Source: Pseudomonadota bacterium (GTDB taxonomy: Bacteria; Pseudomonadota; Gammaproteobacteria; Pseudomonadales; Azotimanducaceae). From it: a DNA stretch of 59,411 nt. This document shows, in pieces, positions 18,041-30,725 of the stretch (within the stretch, counting starts at the first letter, position 1; each line of letters begins with the position of its first letter). The translations under genes were made by a program, and so were the position numbers. The notes under the pieces were generated by a model. That model had not been told where the DNA came from. It worked only from the letters and a program-made list of their open reading frames with translations, and ran no database searches. The stretch is taken from assembly GCA_027624035.1 (NCBI GenBank), contig JAQBUI010000019.1:1-59411 (forward strand). Reading direction: 5' to 3'.

Positions 18041-20248
18041 CTAGCCCAGGGTCTGAAGATTTGCCATTGATGCCATCAACCACTTGCTGCCCTCGCCGGA
18101 AAAATTGACCTGGACTCGCGCCTGACGACCCTGGCCCTCATAGTTCAATACAACGCCCTCTCCAAACTTCGGATGATTGACCCTCTGTCCAAGCCTGAAC
18201 GGAGTGCCTTCAACGGCGACATCCTGGTGGCGAACACCCGTAGTCGGACGGGCGCTCCGGGTTGGCCTGACCACAGAATGGTTCAGCCGGACCTCGGAGA
18301 TCAGTTCCTCAGGAATCTCGCCTACGAACCGGGACGGCCGATTGTAGCTGTCAATCCCGTTGATCCGACGGGTTTCGGCATAGGTGATATACAACTGGCG
18401 CATGGCCCGGGTCAGACCCACATAACACAGCCTGCGCTCTTCCTCCAGCCGCCCAGGCTCTTCCATGGACATCATCGAGGGAAACAGTCCGTCCTCCATG
18501 CCTGAAAGAAAGACCAGCGGAAACTCAAGGCCCTTGGCGCTGTGGATCGTCATGAGTTGTACGCAATCTGCATTCGGGTCACCCTGGCCCTCCCCTGCCT
18601 CTAACGATGCGTGGGTCAGGAACTCATCCAGCAGGGTCATTTCTTCCCGGGGCGCGTCACCCTCTACATCAAACGTGTAGTCTTCATTCGGGTCAAACGT
18701 GCGGGCAGCCGAGACCAGTTCTGCCAGATTCTCAAGCCGGGCCTGTCCCCGCTCGCCGCGCTCCTTTTCATAGTACTCACGTAGCCCTGACCGCTTGATG
18801 GCGAGTTCCATCAGCTCACCCAGATCCGCCTGCCGGGTATCCTCATCCAGCGCGTCGATCAGATTCAGGAACCCGGAAATCGCGTTTCGGGTACGGCCGT
18901 TCACATTCCCCTGCACCAGTCGGGTGGCGGCCTGCCACAGCGATATGCCTTCGGTCCGGGCCAGCGTCCGAATCTCGCCCACAGTCCGGTCCCCGATACC
19001 GCGTGTGGGTGTGTTGACCACGCGCTCGAATGCCGCGTCCGAATCCCGGTGGCTGATCAGGCGTATATAACCGAGCGCATTACGGACCTCGGCCCGTTCA
19101 AAGAAGCGTTGCCCGCCGTAGATCCGATACGGCAGCTTCGCTCGAAGCATGGCCTCTTCCAGCACCCGCGACTGGGCGTTGGAGCGATACAGAATCGCGG
19201 CCTCCCGGTACGGATTTCCACCGGTGGCCCACACCTTGATCCGTTCAGCTATGTAGCGCGCCTCGTCTATCTCGTTGTAACCGGCATAGAGGCTGATGGG
19301 GTCACCATCACCCACTTCGGTCCACAGCTCTTTTCCAAGCCGCCCGGCATTGTTGTCGATCACCCCATTGGCAGCCTTTAAAATGGACCCTGTGGAGCGA
19401 TAGTTCTGTTCCAGCCTGATCGTGGTACTGTTTGGAAAATCGACAGAAAACTTCTGGATATTCTCGATCCGCGCACCACGCCAGCCATAGATTGACTGAT
19501 CGTCATCGCCCACTACCATCAGATTGTCATTGTCCCCTGCCAGCAGACGAAGCCAGGCATACTGAATCGCATTGGTATCCTGGAATTCATCAACCAGCAG
19601 AGCGGAGAACCGGTCCCGATAGTGGCGCAGCAAAGGCGCATTGCCCAGCCAGAGTTCATGGGCACGCAGCAACAGTTCTGCGAAATCCACCAGCCCGCCT
19701 CGATCGCAGGCTTCTTCGTACGCCCGGTATATGGAGAGATGGGTTCGGGTATAAAGGTCTCCATAGTCCTCGATATGATGCGGGCGCAGGCCCTCATCTT
19801 TCTGGCTGTTGATGAACCAGGTAGCCTGCCGGGCTGGCCACTTTTTCTCGTCCAGGTTCAGGGAACCAATCACTCGTTTCACGAGACGAAGCTGATCATC
19901 ACCATCCAGGATCTGAAAGTTCTGCGGCAGTCGAGCTTCCTGAAAGTGTGTTCGCAGCAGGCGATGGGCAATACCATGAAATGTACCTACCCACATGCCC
20001 CGCAGAGGCATTTCCATGAGCGCCTCGATACGGCCACGCATTTCTGCCGCCGCCTTGTTGGTAAACGTTACCGCCAGAATACTGTATGGGGAAATGTGCT
20101 CGGTCTGGATCAGCCAGGCGATCCTGTGAGTCAGTACCCTGGTCTTACCGCTACCGGCACCAGCCAGAATCAGTCCACTGCCGGGCGGCTGGGTCACTGC
20201 CTCTCGCTGGGCGTCGTTCAGTGAATCCAGAATATGGCTGACGTCCAA
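18041..20248 (-). CDS. uvrD: DNA helicase II UvrD
   Basis: 3'-5' SF1 helicase of nucleotide excision and mismatch repair. The 735-residue protein carries Walker A AGAGSGKT (29-36), DEFQDTN, GDDDQSIYGWRGA, the GTFHG and TIHSAKGLEFP motifs, and VGLTRA; the C-terminal tail (PKFGEGVVLNYEGQGRQARVQVNF) is the UvrD Tudor-like domain that binds RNA polymerase, which Rep lacks. The start is a TTG two nt after glmS on the same strand, so uvrD is likely cotranscribed with glmU-glmS, an uncommon neighbour. Confidence 0.95.
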   Translation of the reverse strand: MDVSHILDSLNDAQREAVTQPPGSGLILAGAGSGKTRVLTHRIAWLIQTEHISPYSILAVTFTNKAAAEMRGRIEALMEMPLRGMWVGTFHGIAHRLLRTHFQEARLPQNFQILDGDDQLRLVKRVIGSLNLDEKKWPARQATWFINSQKDEGLRPHHIEDYGDLYTRTHLSIYRAYEEACDRGGLVDFAELLLRAHELWLGNAPLLRHYRDRFSALLVDEFQDTNAIQYAWLRLLAGDNDNLMVVGDDDQSIYGWRGARIENIQKFSVDFPNSTTIRLEQNYRSTGSILKAANGVIDNNAGRLGKELWTEVGDGDPISLYAGYNEIDEARYIAERIKVWATGGNPYREAAILYRSNAQSRVLEEAMLRAKLPYRIYGGQRFFERAEVRNALGYIRLISHRDSDAAFERVVNTPTRGIGDRTVGEIRTLARTEGISLWQAATRLVQGNVNGRTRNAISGFLNLIDALDEDTRQADLGELMELAIKRSGLREYYEKERGERGQARLENLAELVSAARTFDPNEDYTFDVEGDAPREEMTLLDEFLTHASLEAGEGQGDPNADCVQLMTIHSAKGLEFPLVFLSGMEDGLFPSMMSMEEPGRLEEERRLCYVGLTRAMRQLYITYAETRRINGIDSYNRPSRFVGEIPEELISEVRLNHSVVRPTRSARPTTGVRHQDVAVEGTPFRLGQRVNHPKFGEGVVLNYEGQGRQARVQVNFSGEGSKWLMASMANLQTLG

Positions 20249-20250
20249 AG

Positions 20251-22083
20251 CTACTCTACCGTGACTGACTTGGCGAGATTGCGCGGCTGATCCACATCGG
20301 TCCCCTTCAGGACCGCGACATGATAGGCCAATAGCTGCATGGGAATCGTATAGAGCATTGGGGAAACAACCGCAGGACAGCCCGGCATCTCCAGTACGTG
20401 GGCCGCATCTGCATCCGCAAAGATCCGGTCCGCAATCACGAACAACTCCCCACCCCGGGCTTTGACTTCCTGCAGGTTCGACTTCAGCTTCTCAAGGAGC
20501 AGATCACCTGGCGCCACTGCCACCACCGGCATCTGTTCATCCACCAGCGCCAGCGGCCCATGCTTGAGCTCACCAGCCGGGTATCCCTCGGCATGGATGT
20601 ACGAGATTTCCTTCAGCTTCAGCGCACCCTCGAGGGCAATCGGATAATGAGTGCCACGGCCCAGAAACAGAACATGATGCTTCTCGACAAATCTGGCTGC
20701 CATCTCCTGAATCTGTGCGTCCAGCTTCAGGGTTTCCCTGAGCAGATGGGGCAGGCTGGACAGGGCTGCAACGACTTCCGCCTCCGTCTCCCTGGCCAGG
20801 CCATGGTGATGGCCAATCGCAATCACCAGCATCAAGAGGTCCGTTAGCTGATTCGTGAACGCCTTGGTGGACGCAACGCAGATCTCCGTGCCTGCCCTGA
20901 TCATGAGGGACAAGTCCGATTCCCGTACCAGCGAACTGTTCGGTACATTGCACAGGCAAAGTGAGGCAAGGTAATTCGGGTCCGTTGCTGCTCGCTGTGC
21001 CGCCAGAGTGTCAGCCGTCTCACCTGATTGTGAGATGGTAACCAGCAGGGTACCCGGCAAGACGGCGACCGTCCGATATCGCTGCTCGCTCGCGACTTCT
21101 ACCTGGCAGGGAATTCCGGCAAGCTGTTCGAACCAGTAACGCGCCACCATACCGGTATAGTAACTGCTGCCACAGGCCACAATCTGGATCGCTCGGACCC
21201 TGGCAAAGATCGCCGCAGCATCGACGCCGAACGCCTGTTCCAGGACGTGGTGAGAACTGATGCGGCCCTCAAGGGTGGCGGCGACCGTGTCAGGCTGTTC
21301 GAATATCTCCTTGGCCATGTAGTGGCGAAACGGGCCCTTGTCTGTTGCATCATGTTGATCCTCAAGCTTCTCGATCCGGCCTTCTACAGGCTCGCCGGCC
21401 CCGTCAAAAATCGCAACACTTGCGGTGGTGAGTTCAACGACTTCCCCTTCCTTGAGAAAAATGAAGCGATCAGTCACTGGCCGCAGGGCCTGGGGGTCGG
21501 ATGCGATGAAATTCTCGCCAATCCCGAGGCCAAGCACCAGAGGGCTGCCTGCCCTTGCTCCGATGATGCGATCCGGATGATCCAGATGCAGGACCGCGAT
21601 GGCGTACGCGCCTTCAAGCTGGCCGATGGCCTTGCTGACGCCGCCCATGAAATCTCCGCACGCCTCAATTTCGCGATGCAGCAGATGCGCAATGACCTCC
21701 GTGTCAGTTTCGGAAGTGAACTGGTATCCATCCTCACCCAGCGCGTAGCGAAGTGAATCATGGTTCTCGATAATACCGTTGTGCACTACCGCCACCTTGC
21801 GACTGGAGACATGAGGGTGAGCGTTTGCCTCGGTGGGTTTGCCATGGGTCGCCCATCGGGTGTGGGCAATGCCGATCTTGCCACGCACGACCGATGCGGG
21901 CGCGCAGGCGCCACTCAGTTCACTGACCTTACCAACCCGTCGCACCCGCGTGAGGGCATCGTGATCGTCTGCGATCACGCACAAGCCGGCAGAATCGTAG
22001 CCTCGATACTCAAGACGTTGCAGTCCTTCAAGGAGAATACCCACCACCTCCCTGCGGGTCACGGCGCCAACGATACCGCACAT
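20251..22083 (-). CDS. glmS: glutamine--fructose-6-phosphate aminotransferase (isomerizing)
   Basis: Makes glucosamine 6-phosphate from fructose 6-phosphate and glutamine, the entry to UDP-GlcNAc, peptidoglycan and LPS. The 610-residue protein starts MCGIVGA with the Ntn nucleophile Cys2, followed by the glutaminase domain (to about 240) and two SIS sugar-isomerase domains, ending AKSVTVE as in the family. It begins immediately after the glmU stop with no gap, the usual glmU-glmS pair downstream of the ATP synthase operon. No glmS ribozyme or GlmZ site can be placed in the zero-length junction. Confidence 0.97.
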   Translation of the reverse strand: MCGIVGAVTRREVVGILLEGLQRLEYRGYDSAGLCVIADDHDALTRVRRVGKVSELSGACAPASVVRGKIGIAHTRWATHGKPTEANAHPHVSSRKVAVVHNGIIENHDSLRYALGEDGYQFTSETDTEVIAHLLHREIEACGDFMGGVSKAIGQLEGAYAIAVLHLDHPDRIIGARAGSPLVLGLGIGENFIASDPQALRPVTDRFIFLKEGEVVELTTASVAIFDGAGEPVEGRIEKLEDQHDATDKGPFRHYMAKEIFEQPDTVAATLEGRISSHHVLEQAFGVDAAAIFARVRAIQIVACGSSYYTGMVARYWFEQLAGIPCQVEVASEQRYRTVAVLPGTLLVTISQSGETADTLAAQRAATDPNYLASLCLCNVPNSSLVRESDLSLMIRAGTEICVASTKAFTNQLTDLLMLVIAIGHHHGLARETEAEVVAALSSLPHLLRETLKLDAQIQEMAARFVEKHHVLFLGRGTHYPIALEGALKLKEISYIHAEGYPAGELKHGPLALVDEQMPVVAVAPGDLLLEKLKSNLQEVKARGGELFVIADRIFADADAAHVLEMPGCPAVVSPMLYTIPMQLLAYHVAVLKGTDVDQPRNLAKSVTVE

Positions 22084-23487
22084 CTATTTGCGGGCCTTCC
22101 AGTTCGGAACGTTCCGCTGACGGGACCGGCCGAGCGCCAGCGAACCGGCTTCAACATCCCGGGTAATCGTGGAACCGGCCGCCACCGTGGCGGACGCGCC
22201 TACTTTGACCGGAGCCACCAGCGCGGTGTTGGAGCCAATAAAGGCCGCATCGTCGATGTGGGTCTGATGCTTTGCGACCCCATCATAGTTGCAGGTGATG
22301 GTGCCGGCCCCGACGTTCACACCCTCTCCAAGGGTCGCGTCCCCCAGATAGCTCAGGTGGCTGGCTTTTGAGCCGGTCCCCACGTGACTGTTCTTGACCT
22401 CGACGAAGTTTCCGATCAGTACCGATTGCGCCAGAATGGTACCGGGCCTCAATCGGGCGAACGGGCCAATCTGGCTGTTTGCACCAATGGAGCACTCATC
22501 AATGACGCAATAGGCCTTGATGGTACAGCCGTCACCAATCGTGCTGTTGCGGATCACCGCCCCTGCACCGATGGAAACACCATCGCCCAGCACAACGTGC
22601 CCCTCGAAGATGGTATTGCAGTCGATGCGAACATCACGGCCACAGGTCAGCGTACCGCGGCAATCGAAACGTGCAGGGTCCGCGATGTAGACGCCCTCAC
22701 GCTGGAGTTGTTCGGCGAGTCTGGTACAAAGCGCCCGCTCCAGTGCGACCAGCTGATTCATGGAATTGACACCGGTTACTTCCAGCGGGTCCGGGGAGAC
22801 CACTGCGGAAACAGCAACGTTGTCCGCGTGCGCGAGGGCCACAATATCCGTCAATAATAGTTCGCCCTGATCGTTATCATCCCGGAGTTGCGGCAGCCAG
22901 CTGACCAGTCGATTCGAGTCGACGCACATGATGCCCGTATTGATCTCGGGGATCATTCGTTGATCGCTGGTTGTGTCACGGTGTTCGATGATCGCCCTGA
23001 CCTGTCCCGCCTCATCCCGAATGATGCGGCCATATCCGGTCGGGTCATCCACCATGACGGTCAACAGGGAGAAATCACCCGCATCAGCGGTCAGTGCCTG
23101 AAGGGTCGCCAGGCTGATCAACGGTGCGTCGCCGACCAGGATCAGCAACCGGGTGTTTTCATGGACATCGCCAATCGCCTGAGCGACCGCATGGCCAGTC
23201 CCCCGGCGCTCGTGTTGCATCACCCAGTTAATGTTCTGTGGTGAGTGTTCCTGGAACTGTTCCGAGAATTGCTGCTTCGCGGCAACACCCTCGGGGCCGA
23301 TCACTACATGAACCCTGGAAGGGTCGAGCCTGGCAATGGTGTCCAGCAAATGTCCGAGCAGTGGCTTGCCACATAACGGCTGCATCGCCTTGGGTACAGA
23401 GGACCGCATCCGGGTCCCCATGCCTGCGGCAAGGACACAAACCTCCAGCGGACGAACGTCCGGGGACGAATTCGAAGGGTCAGTCAT
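22084..23487 (-). CDS. glmU: bifunctional GlcN-1-P acetyltransferase/GlcNAc-1-P uridyltransferase
   Basis: Catalyses the last two steps to UDP-GlcNAc. The 467-residue protein has the N-terminal pyrophosphorylase domain with the nucleotide motif LAAGMGTRMRSSVPKAM (19-35 region) and a C-terminal left-handed beta-helix of hexapeptide repeats with the acetyltransferase segment FVEVKNSHVGTGSKASHLSYLGD. Length is near E. coli GlmU (456 aa) with a short N-terminal extension. Lies 164 nt downstream of atpC on the same strand. Confidence 0.97.
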   Translation of the reverse strand: MTDPSNSSPDVRPLEVCVLAAGMGTRMRSSVPKAMQPLCGKPLLGHLLDTIARLDPSRVHVVIGPEGVAAKQQFSEQFQEHSPQNINWVMQHERRGTGHAVAQAIGDVHENTRLLILVGDAPLISLATLQALTADAGDFSLLTVMVDDPTGYGRIIRDEAGQVRAIIEHRDTTSDQRMIPEINTGIMCVDSNRLVSWLPQLRDDNDQGELLLTDIVALAHADNVAVSAVVSPDPLEVTGVNSMNQLVALERALCTRLAEQLQREGVYIADPARFDCRGTLTCGRDVRIDCNTIFEGHVVLGDGVSIGAGAVIRNSTIGDGCTIKAYCVIDECSIGANSQIGPFARLRPGTILAQSVLIGNFVEVKNSHVGTGSKASHLSYLGDATLGEGVNVGAGTITCNYDGVAKHQTHIDDAAFIGSNTALVAPVKVGASATVAAGSTITRDVEAGSLALGRSRQRNVPNWKARK

Positions 23488-23651
23488 GGGAGCCTGTACG
23501 CGTCAAACGAGCCTCAGAGTTTACCCTTTGCTGACTCGAGGTGGCAGGGCCTTTTGGTTCTATGCCGCTGGCTGGGCGAATGGCTGGGAAGCGGCTTCGT
23601 CGCAAGTGCAACGAGCTACAGGGTCGCATCTACAGAGCGACTGGCCAGCTT

Positions 23652-24074
23652 CTACTTTCTGCCCTCGCGAAACTTGCGTACGGTACGGAGCATCGCCGCC
23701 TGTTCCTGCAGATCAGCGGCCACCCGGGCGAAGTCAACGTCGGCTCTCTGGTCCGAAAGCTCCCGCTCTGCCTTCTGCTGCGCTTCCACCGCTGCTGCCT
23801 CATCAAGATCATCTGCCCTGATCGCGGTATCTGCCAGAATCGTGATGGCAGCTGGCTGCACTTCGATAAAACCGCCGGATGCGAAAAAGATCTCTTCCTC
23901 GCCGCCTTCAAGTACCAGACGGACAGGGCCCGGCTTGACGCCTGTGAGCAGCGGTGTATGACCCGGAAGAATACCAAGTTCCCCGATCGTGCCGGTGGCA
24001 ATGACCATCTCCACCATACCCGAGTAGATTTCCCGTTCGGCGCTGACGATGTTACACAGTACAGTTGATGCCAT
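23652..24074 (-). CDS. atpC: ATP synthase F1 epsilon subunit
   Basis: Central-stalk subunit that couples rotation and inhibits ATP hydrolysis. The 140-residue protein has the beta-sandwich domain (EREIYSGMVEMVIATGTIGELGILPGHTPLLT) and a C-terminal helical hairpin with the ELSDQRADVDFARVAADL region. Last gene of the atp operon, 11 nt after atpD. Confidence 0.96.
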   Translation of the reverse strand: MASTVLCNIVSAEREIYSGMVEMVIATGTIGELGILPGHTPLLTGVKPGPVRLVLEGGEEEIFFASGGFIEVQPAAITILADTAIRADDLDEAAAVEAQQKAERELSDQRADVDFARVAADLQEQAAMLRTVRKFREGRK

Positions 24075-24085
24075 GATGTTGTCCC

Positions 24086-25480
<1,395 letters not shown>

Positions 25481-25501
25481 TTAACTAATCGGCCGGGCAG
25501 A

Positions 25502-26362
25502 CTAGACTGCTGCCGCACCGCCAATAATCTCTGACAGTTCCTGGGTAATGGACGCCTGCCGCTGGTTGTTCATGATCAGTTCCAGCTCATCAATCATTTC
25601 GCCCGCATTTTCCGAGGCGTTCTTCATGGCAATCATTTTTGCCGCCTGCTCACAGGCGCCATTTTCCACCACTGCCTGATAGACCTGGGCCTCAATAAAC
25701 CGGGTAATCAATCCCTCAATCAGTTCTCTTGCCTCGGGCTCATAAATGTAGTCCCAGCGGTGTTTCAATTGACTGTCGTCCGTGGCATCCAATGGCACCA
25801 GCTGCCGAATGGTCGGGGTCTGGGTCATGGTATTGATGAAAATGTTGTTGGCGAGGTAAATCTTGTCAATCCGACGTTCTTCGAATGCGTCCAGCATGAC
25901 CTTGATGCTACCGATCAGATCCACCATTGATGGCGTCTCACTGACATGACTGCTGGCGGCCACCACATTACCACCGTAGCTCCTGAAGAACTGCGCGCCC
26001 TTGTTCCCCACCAGGCAGAGGTCCACCTCAATACTATCGTCGTACCACTTCTTCAGGTCCTGAACCACTCGCTTGAGAAGGTTGATATTGAGACCGCCGC
26101 AGAGCCCCTTGTCAGTGGTCACGATGATGTATCCAACGCGCTGCACGTCACGTTCGATCATGAGCGGATGTCGGAACTCTGCAGAGGCGTTCGCGACGTG
26201 CCCGATCACGGTCCGGATATGATCCGAATAGGGACGGCCACGGGCCATTCTGTCCTGCGCCTTGCGCATCTTGCTCGCCGCCACCATCTCCATGGCACTG
26301 GTGATCTTCTGAGTATTCTTGATACTACCGATCTGCTTCCGTAATTCCTTTGTGCCTGCCAT
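25502..26362 (-). CDS. atpG: ATP synthase F1 gamma subunit
   Basis: Rotary shaft inside the alpha3-beta3 ring. The 286-residue protein begins [32 protein letters not shown] and ends [18 protein letters not shown], the two long antiparallel helices of the coiled-coil shaft; the middle holds the Rossmann-like foot ([10 protein letters not shown]). Lies 16 nt downstream of atpA. Confidence 0.98.
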   Translation of the reverse strand: MAGTKELRKQIGSIKNTQKITSAMEMVAASKMRKAQDRMARGRPYSDHIRTVIGHVANASAEFRHPLMIERDVQRVGYIIVTTDKGLCGGLNINLLKRVVQDLKKWYDDSIEVDLCLVGNKGAQFFRSYGGNVVAASSHVSETPSMVDLIGSIKVMLDAFEERRIDKIYLANNIFINTMTQTPTIRQLVPLDATDDSQLKHRWDYIYEPEARELIEGLITRFIEAQVYQAVVENGACEQAAKMIAMKNASENAGEMIDELELIMNNQRQASITQELSEIIGGAAAV

Positions 26363-26378
26363 AGTATTCTCGTCAGGT

Positions 26379-27923
26379 TTACCAGGTCTGGGTCGACTTG
26401 AAGGTCTCGATTGACCTGGTCATATACTCGGTGACCTCATCGGTATAGGCGCCTTCGGTATTGACCCGGGCCATGAACTCCGAATGTTCGGCATTCATGT
26501 AGGACAAAAGGGCAGCCTCGAAATCCAGCACCTTGTCCACTTCGATATCCTCAAGAAATCCCTCGTTGGCTGCATAAAGCACGACACCCATCTCTGCCAC
26601 CGTCATGGGGGAGTATTGTTTCTGCTTCATCAACTGGGAAATACGCTCACCATGTTCGAGCTGACGACGGGTCGCCTCGTCAAGGTCCGAGGCAAACTGT
26701 GAGAACGCCGCCAGTTCACGATACTGCGCAAGGGCGAGTTTGATGCCGCCACTGATCTTGGACATGAATTTCATCTGGGCGTCGCCGCCGACCCGCGATA
26801 CCGAAATGCCTGGGTTCATAGCGGGTCTGTTGCCGGAGTTGAACATGTCTGTTTCCAGAAAGATCTGACCGTCGGTAATGGAGATGACATTGGTCGGCAC
26901 AAACGCGGAGACGTCTCCGGCCTGGGTTTCGATGATGGGCAGAGCGGTGAGAGACCCGGTCTTCCCCTTGACCTCGCCGTTAGTAAAGTTCTCCACGTAA
27001 TCGGCATTGACCCTGGCTGCTCGTTCCAACAATCGGGAGTGCAGGTAAAATACGTCACCGGGATACGCTTCACGGCCTGGTGGGCGTCGCAGCAACAGCG
27101 AAATCTGACGGTAGGCCCAGGCCTGTTTGGTCAGATCATCATAGATAATCAGTGCATCTTCACCACGGTCGCGAAAGTACTCACCCATGGAGCACCCGGC
27201 ATATGGGGCCAGATACTGCATGGGAGCCGGGTCAGATGCGCCAGCGGCCACGACAATCGTGTTCTCCATGGCACCGTGTTCTTCAAGGGTCCGCACGACG
27301 TTGGCAACCGATGAGAACTTCTGGCCTATGGCCACATAAACACACTTGATGCCAGAGGCCTGCTGATTGATGATCGTGTCGATGGCAATGGCGGTTTTAC
27401 CAATCTGCCTGTCACCGATGATCAACTCACGCTGGCCACGACCGATGGGGATCATCGAGTCGATACACTTCAATCCTGTCTGTACCGGCTGGTCCACGTG
27501 CTGTCGGGCAATGACGCCCGGGGCGACTTTCTCGACCGGGGCCGTCAATTTCGCGTTAATGGGACCTTTGCCATCAATAGGATTACCCAGAGCATCGACC
27601 ACCCGGCCCAGAAGTTCCGGCCCGGTGGGCACTTCCAGAATCCTGCCCGTACACTTGGCGGTTTCGCCTTCCCGCAGGGCCTTGTAATCGCCCAGCACCA
27701 CGGCGCCAACGGAGTCACGCTCCAGATTCAGCGCGAAGCCGAACAGATTGTTGGGGAACTCGATCATTTCCCCATTCTGTACGTCAGCCAGACCATGGAT
27801 GCGTACGATACCGTCCGACACGCTGACGATCGTACCCTCGTTGCGTGCTTCTGAAGATACATCGAGATTCTCAATACGTTGCTTGATGATCTCGCTGATT
27901 TCGGAAGGATTCAGTTGTTGCAT
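26379..27923 (-). CDS. atpA: ATP synthase F1 alpha subunit
   Basis: Non-catalytic nucleotide-binding subunit of the F1 head. The 514-residue product starts [20 protein letters not shown] and has the Walker A-like GDRQIGKT, the family signature [14 protein letters not shown], and normal length (E. coli 513 aa). The conserved arginine finger lies in SVSRVGG. The 67-nt spacer before it contains a 12-bp direct repeat. Confidence 0.98.
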   Translation of the reverse strand: MQQLNPSEISEIIKQRIENLDVSSEARNEGTIVSVSDGIVRIHGLADVQNGEMIEFPNNLFGFALNLERDSVGAVVLGDYKALREGETAKCTGRILEVPTGPELLGRVVDALGNPIDGKGPINAKLTAPVEKVAPGVIARQHVDQPVQTGLKCIDSMIPIGRGQRELIIGDRQIGKTAIAIDTIINQQASGIKCVYVAIGQKFSSVANVVRTLEEHGAMENTIVVAAGASDPAPMQYLAPYAGCSMGEYFRDRGEDALIIYDDLTKQAWAYRQISLLLRRPPGREAYPGDVFYLHSRLLERAARVNADYVENFTNGEVKGKTGSLTALPIIETQAGDVSAFVPTNVISITDGQIFLETDMFNSGNRPAMNPGISVSRVGGDAQMKFMSKISGGIKLALAQYRELAAFSQFASDLDEATRRQLEHGERISQLMKQKQYSPMTVAEMGVVLYAANEGFLEDIEVDKVLDFEAALLSYMNAEHSEFMARVNTEGAYTDEVTEYMTRSIETFKSTQTW

Positions 27924-27940
27924 GTTCCGTTCCTCAAGTA

Positions 27941-27969
27941 CAAAAATTCATTAACTGCAAAAATTCATT
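27941..27969. repeat. 12-bp direct repeat in the atpH-atpA spacer
   Basis: CAAAAATTCATT occurs at 27941-27952 and again at 27958-27969 (17-nt period). It lies in the 67-nt AT-rich gap between atpH and the atpA start on the minus strand, just upstream of the atpA ribosome-binding region, where AT-rich unstructured RNA favours translation of alpha. Confidence 0.8.
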
Positions 27970-27990
27970 CGACCGGCTTCACCGGCTCCG

Positions 27991-28542
27991 TTAACTCAAC
28001 GCCTGGGACAGCTTCCTCAGCTTGCCGCGGATCGAATAATCGATCACGGTATCCTCTGCCTTGACCACCACGCCGGCCAGCAAGGTGGCGTCGACACTGG
28101 TGCTGAGTTCGACCTCTCGCTGCAAGTAGCGATGCAGGGTTTCAGCCAGGGCAGTCACCTCTGCCTCAGAGACCTCAAATGCACTGCGGACCTCTACTTT
28201 GACGGTCTTTTCGTGCTCTGCCTTGAGCAGTTCAAACAGCTCCGCGATCTCCGGCAGCAGCGTGATGCGGCCATACTGCGCCAGTATCTGAACAAAATTC
28301 TGCGCGGGTGTGTCCAGCTCCCCGGACAAGAATTCCCGCAGGAACGCCGCCTCCTGACCACTGGTGAGCATTGGGTCATCAAGACGTTCCCGAATCACGT
28401 CGTGGTCCACGGCAGATGCAAGTAGCGCAAGCATGGTTGACCACTTCGCCAGATTTTCCCGCGGATCACCACTTTCAATCGCATAGGCAAAAGCCGCCCT
28501 GGCATAGGGCCTTGCGATGGTCGTGAGTTCTGCTTCAGCCAT
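27991..28542 (-). CDS. atpH: ATP synthase F1 delta subunit
   Basis: Stator subunit that joins the b dimer to the top of F1. The 183-residue protein begins with the conserved ARPYARAAFAYA helix and ends with the family segment STSVDATLLAGVVVKAEDTVIDYSIRGKLRKL. Length is typical (E. coli 177 aa). It lies 11 nt after atpF. Confidence 0.97.
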   Translation of the reverse strand: MAEAELTTIARPYARAAFAYAIESGDPRENLAKWSTMLALLASAVDHDVIRERLDDPMLTSGQEAAFLREFLSGELDTPAQNFVQILAQYGRITLLPEIAELFELLKAEHEKTVKVEVRSAFEVSEAEVTALAETLHRYLQREVELSTSVDATLLAGVVVKAEDTVIDYSIRGKLRKLSQALS

Positions 28543-28553
28543 GTCGGACTCCG

Positions 28554-29024
28554 CTACAGCTGCGCTGCGAGATTGGTCAGCATGCCCTCATGGGCGTTGC
28601 GGTCCACTGAACTCTCAAGGATCTTCTCGGCTCCCTGGATCGCAAGGGCACCTACCCGACCCCGCAGTTCTTCCCGGGCCCGGTTAATCTCCTGCTCGAT
28701 CTCGCCCTGGGCGCCGGCAATAATGCGTTCGGCTTCCTCACGCGCCTGCCCCTTGGCTTCTTCGATAATCTGGTTGGCCCGGTCTCGTGCCTGGTTGATC
28801 AGCTCGGCCGACTGCTTCTTGGCAGCGTCCAGCTCTAGGTCTGCCGCTTCGTTGGCCTGCTCAAGCTGTTTCTCAGCCGCCACCGCCTTTTCGAGCCCTT
28901 CGCTGATGGTCTGCTGTCGTTCACGCATGGCCTGGGTCAGATGAGGCCAGATGTACTTCATGCAGATGATCACAAAGGCGACGAAGGTAATCATCTGGCC
29001 CAGCATTGTTAGGTTGATGTTCAT
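28554..29024 (-). CDS. atpF: ATP synthase F0 b subunit
   Basis: Peripheral stalk subunit. The 156-residue protein begins MNINLTMLGQMITFVAFVIICMKYIWP, a single membrane helix, followed by a long charged, Ala- and Glu-rich coiled coil, exactly the E. coli length. It lies 40 nt after atpE on the minus strand. Confidence 0.97.
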   Translation of the reverse strand: MNINLTMLGQMITFVAFVIICMKYIWPHLTQAMRERQQTISEGLEKAVAAEKQLEQANEAADLELDAAKKQSAELINQARDRANQIIEEAKGQAREEAERIIAGAQGEIEQEINRAREELRGRVGALAIQGAEKILESSVDRNAHEGMLTNLAAQL

Positions 29025-29064
29025 GCTCGCATCACCTCGGCTTCGTTTTTTATCAGGCTGATTG

Positions 29065-29295
<231 letters not shown>

Positions 29296-29307
29296 TTACT
29301 CCTGCGT

Positions 29308-29358
29308 AATAGTCTGAATCGTAATTGACTGGATAGTGGACTGAATAGTGGGCTGAAT
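29308..29358. repeat. four imperfect 12-nt units in the atpB-atpE spacer
   Basis: On the plus strand: AATAGTCTGAAT (29308-29319), a 3-nt break, then AATTGACTGGAT (29323-29334), AGTGGACTGAAT (29335-29346) and AGTGGGCTGAAT (29347-29358). The last two differ at one base. On the transcribed strand the unit reads ATTCAGTCCACT. It fills the 87-nt gap between atpB and atpE, in front of the highly translated c-subunit gene. Confidence 0.75.
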
Positions 29359-29379
29359 CATCCTGAGTTGGCCAACCAT

Positions 29380-30222
<843 letters not shown>

Positions 30223-30338
30223 TCACTTTCCGTCTTGTTCGCTGAACACACTTTCTTCTTTACTTCTCAACACGCGGTTAGCCATCACCATGTTCACTGC
30301 CAATCACACGCAGCCAACATTCGGAATCGATCGTCAGA

Positions 30339-30725
30339 TCAATCCAGAGGTATTGTTGCGCGCCTGCGTAGCCTCATCGCTTCAATCAACGGCACAATGC
30401 CATAGCACATCTGCATCAGGACAAAGGTGCCGAAAAAACACAGTACGTTCAACGGCTCAACCAGCACAAAAACCACACTAAAGAGCGCTATAGAGAATGC
30501 CTGCCTCCCCAACTCGCCCGTCAGCAAAGGCGTTAAGCCGTTGCCGCCCCTGGCGGACCGCTGTTGCCCCGAGAACCGGACCACTGCATAGAGCGTTGGC
30601 AGGACACCTGTCAGGCCTCCCAGTAGTGCGGAGTAGGAAGCCACCACATCGACAAACAGACAACCTGCGGCTGCGCCAAAGGTGATCACTACCTGCGCCG
30701 TCACAATTCGACTGAGCGTGTTCAT
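30339..30725 (-). CDS. atpI: ATP synthase assembly protein AtpI
   Basis: Small membrane protein (128 aa, four hydrophobic helices) encoded first in the atp operon. Sequence is divergent as usual for AtpI, but position directly upstream of atpB, length and the GGLTGVLPTLYAVVRF segment (helix ends between the first and second hairpin) fit. In other bacteria it assists c-ring assembly or Mg2+ supply; the role here is inferred. Confidence 0.88.
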   Translation of the reverse strand: MNTLSRIVTAQVVITFGAAAGCLFVDVVASYSALLGGLTGVLPTLYAVVRFSGQQRSARGGNGLTPLLTGELGRQAFSIALFSVVFVLVEPLNVLCFFGTFVLMQMCYGIVPLIEAMRLRRRATIPLD

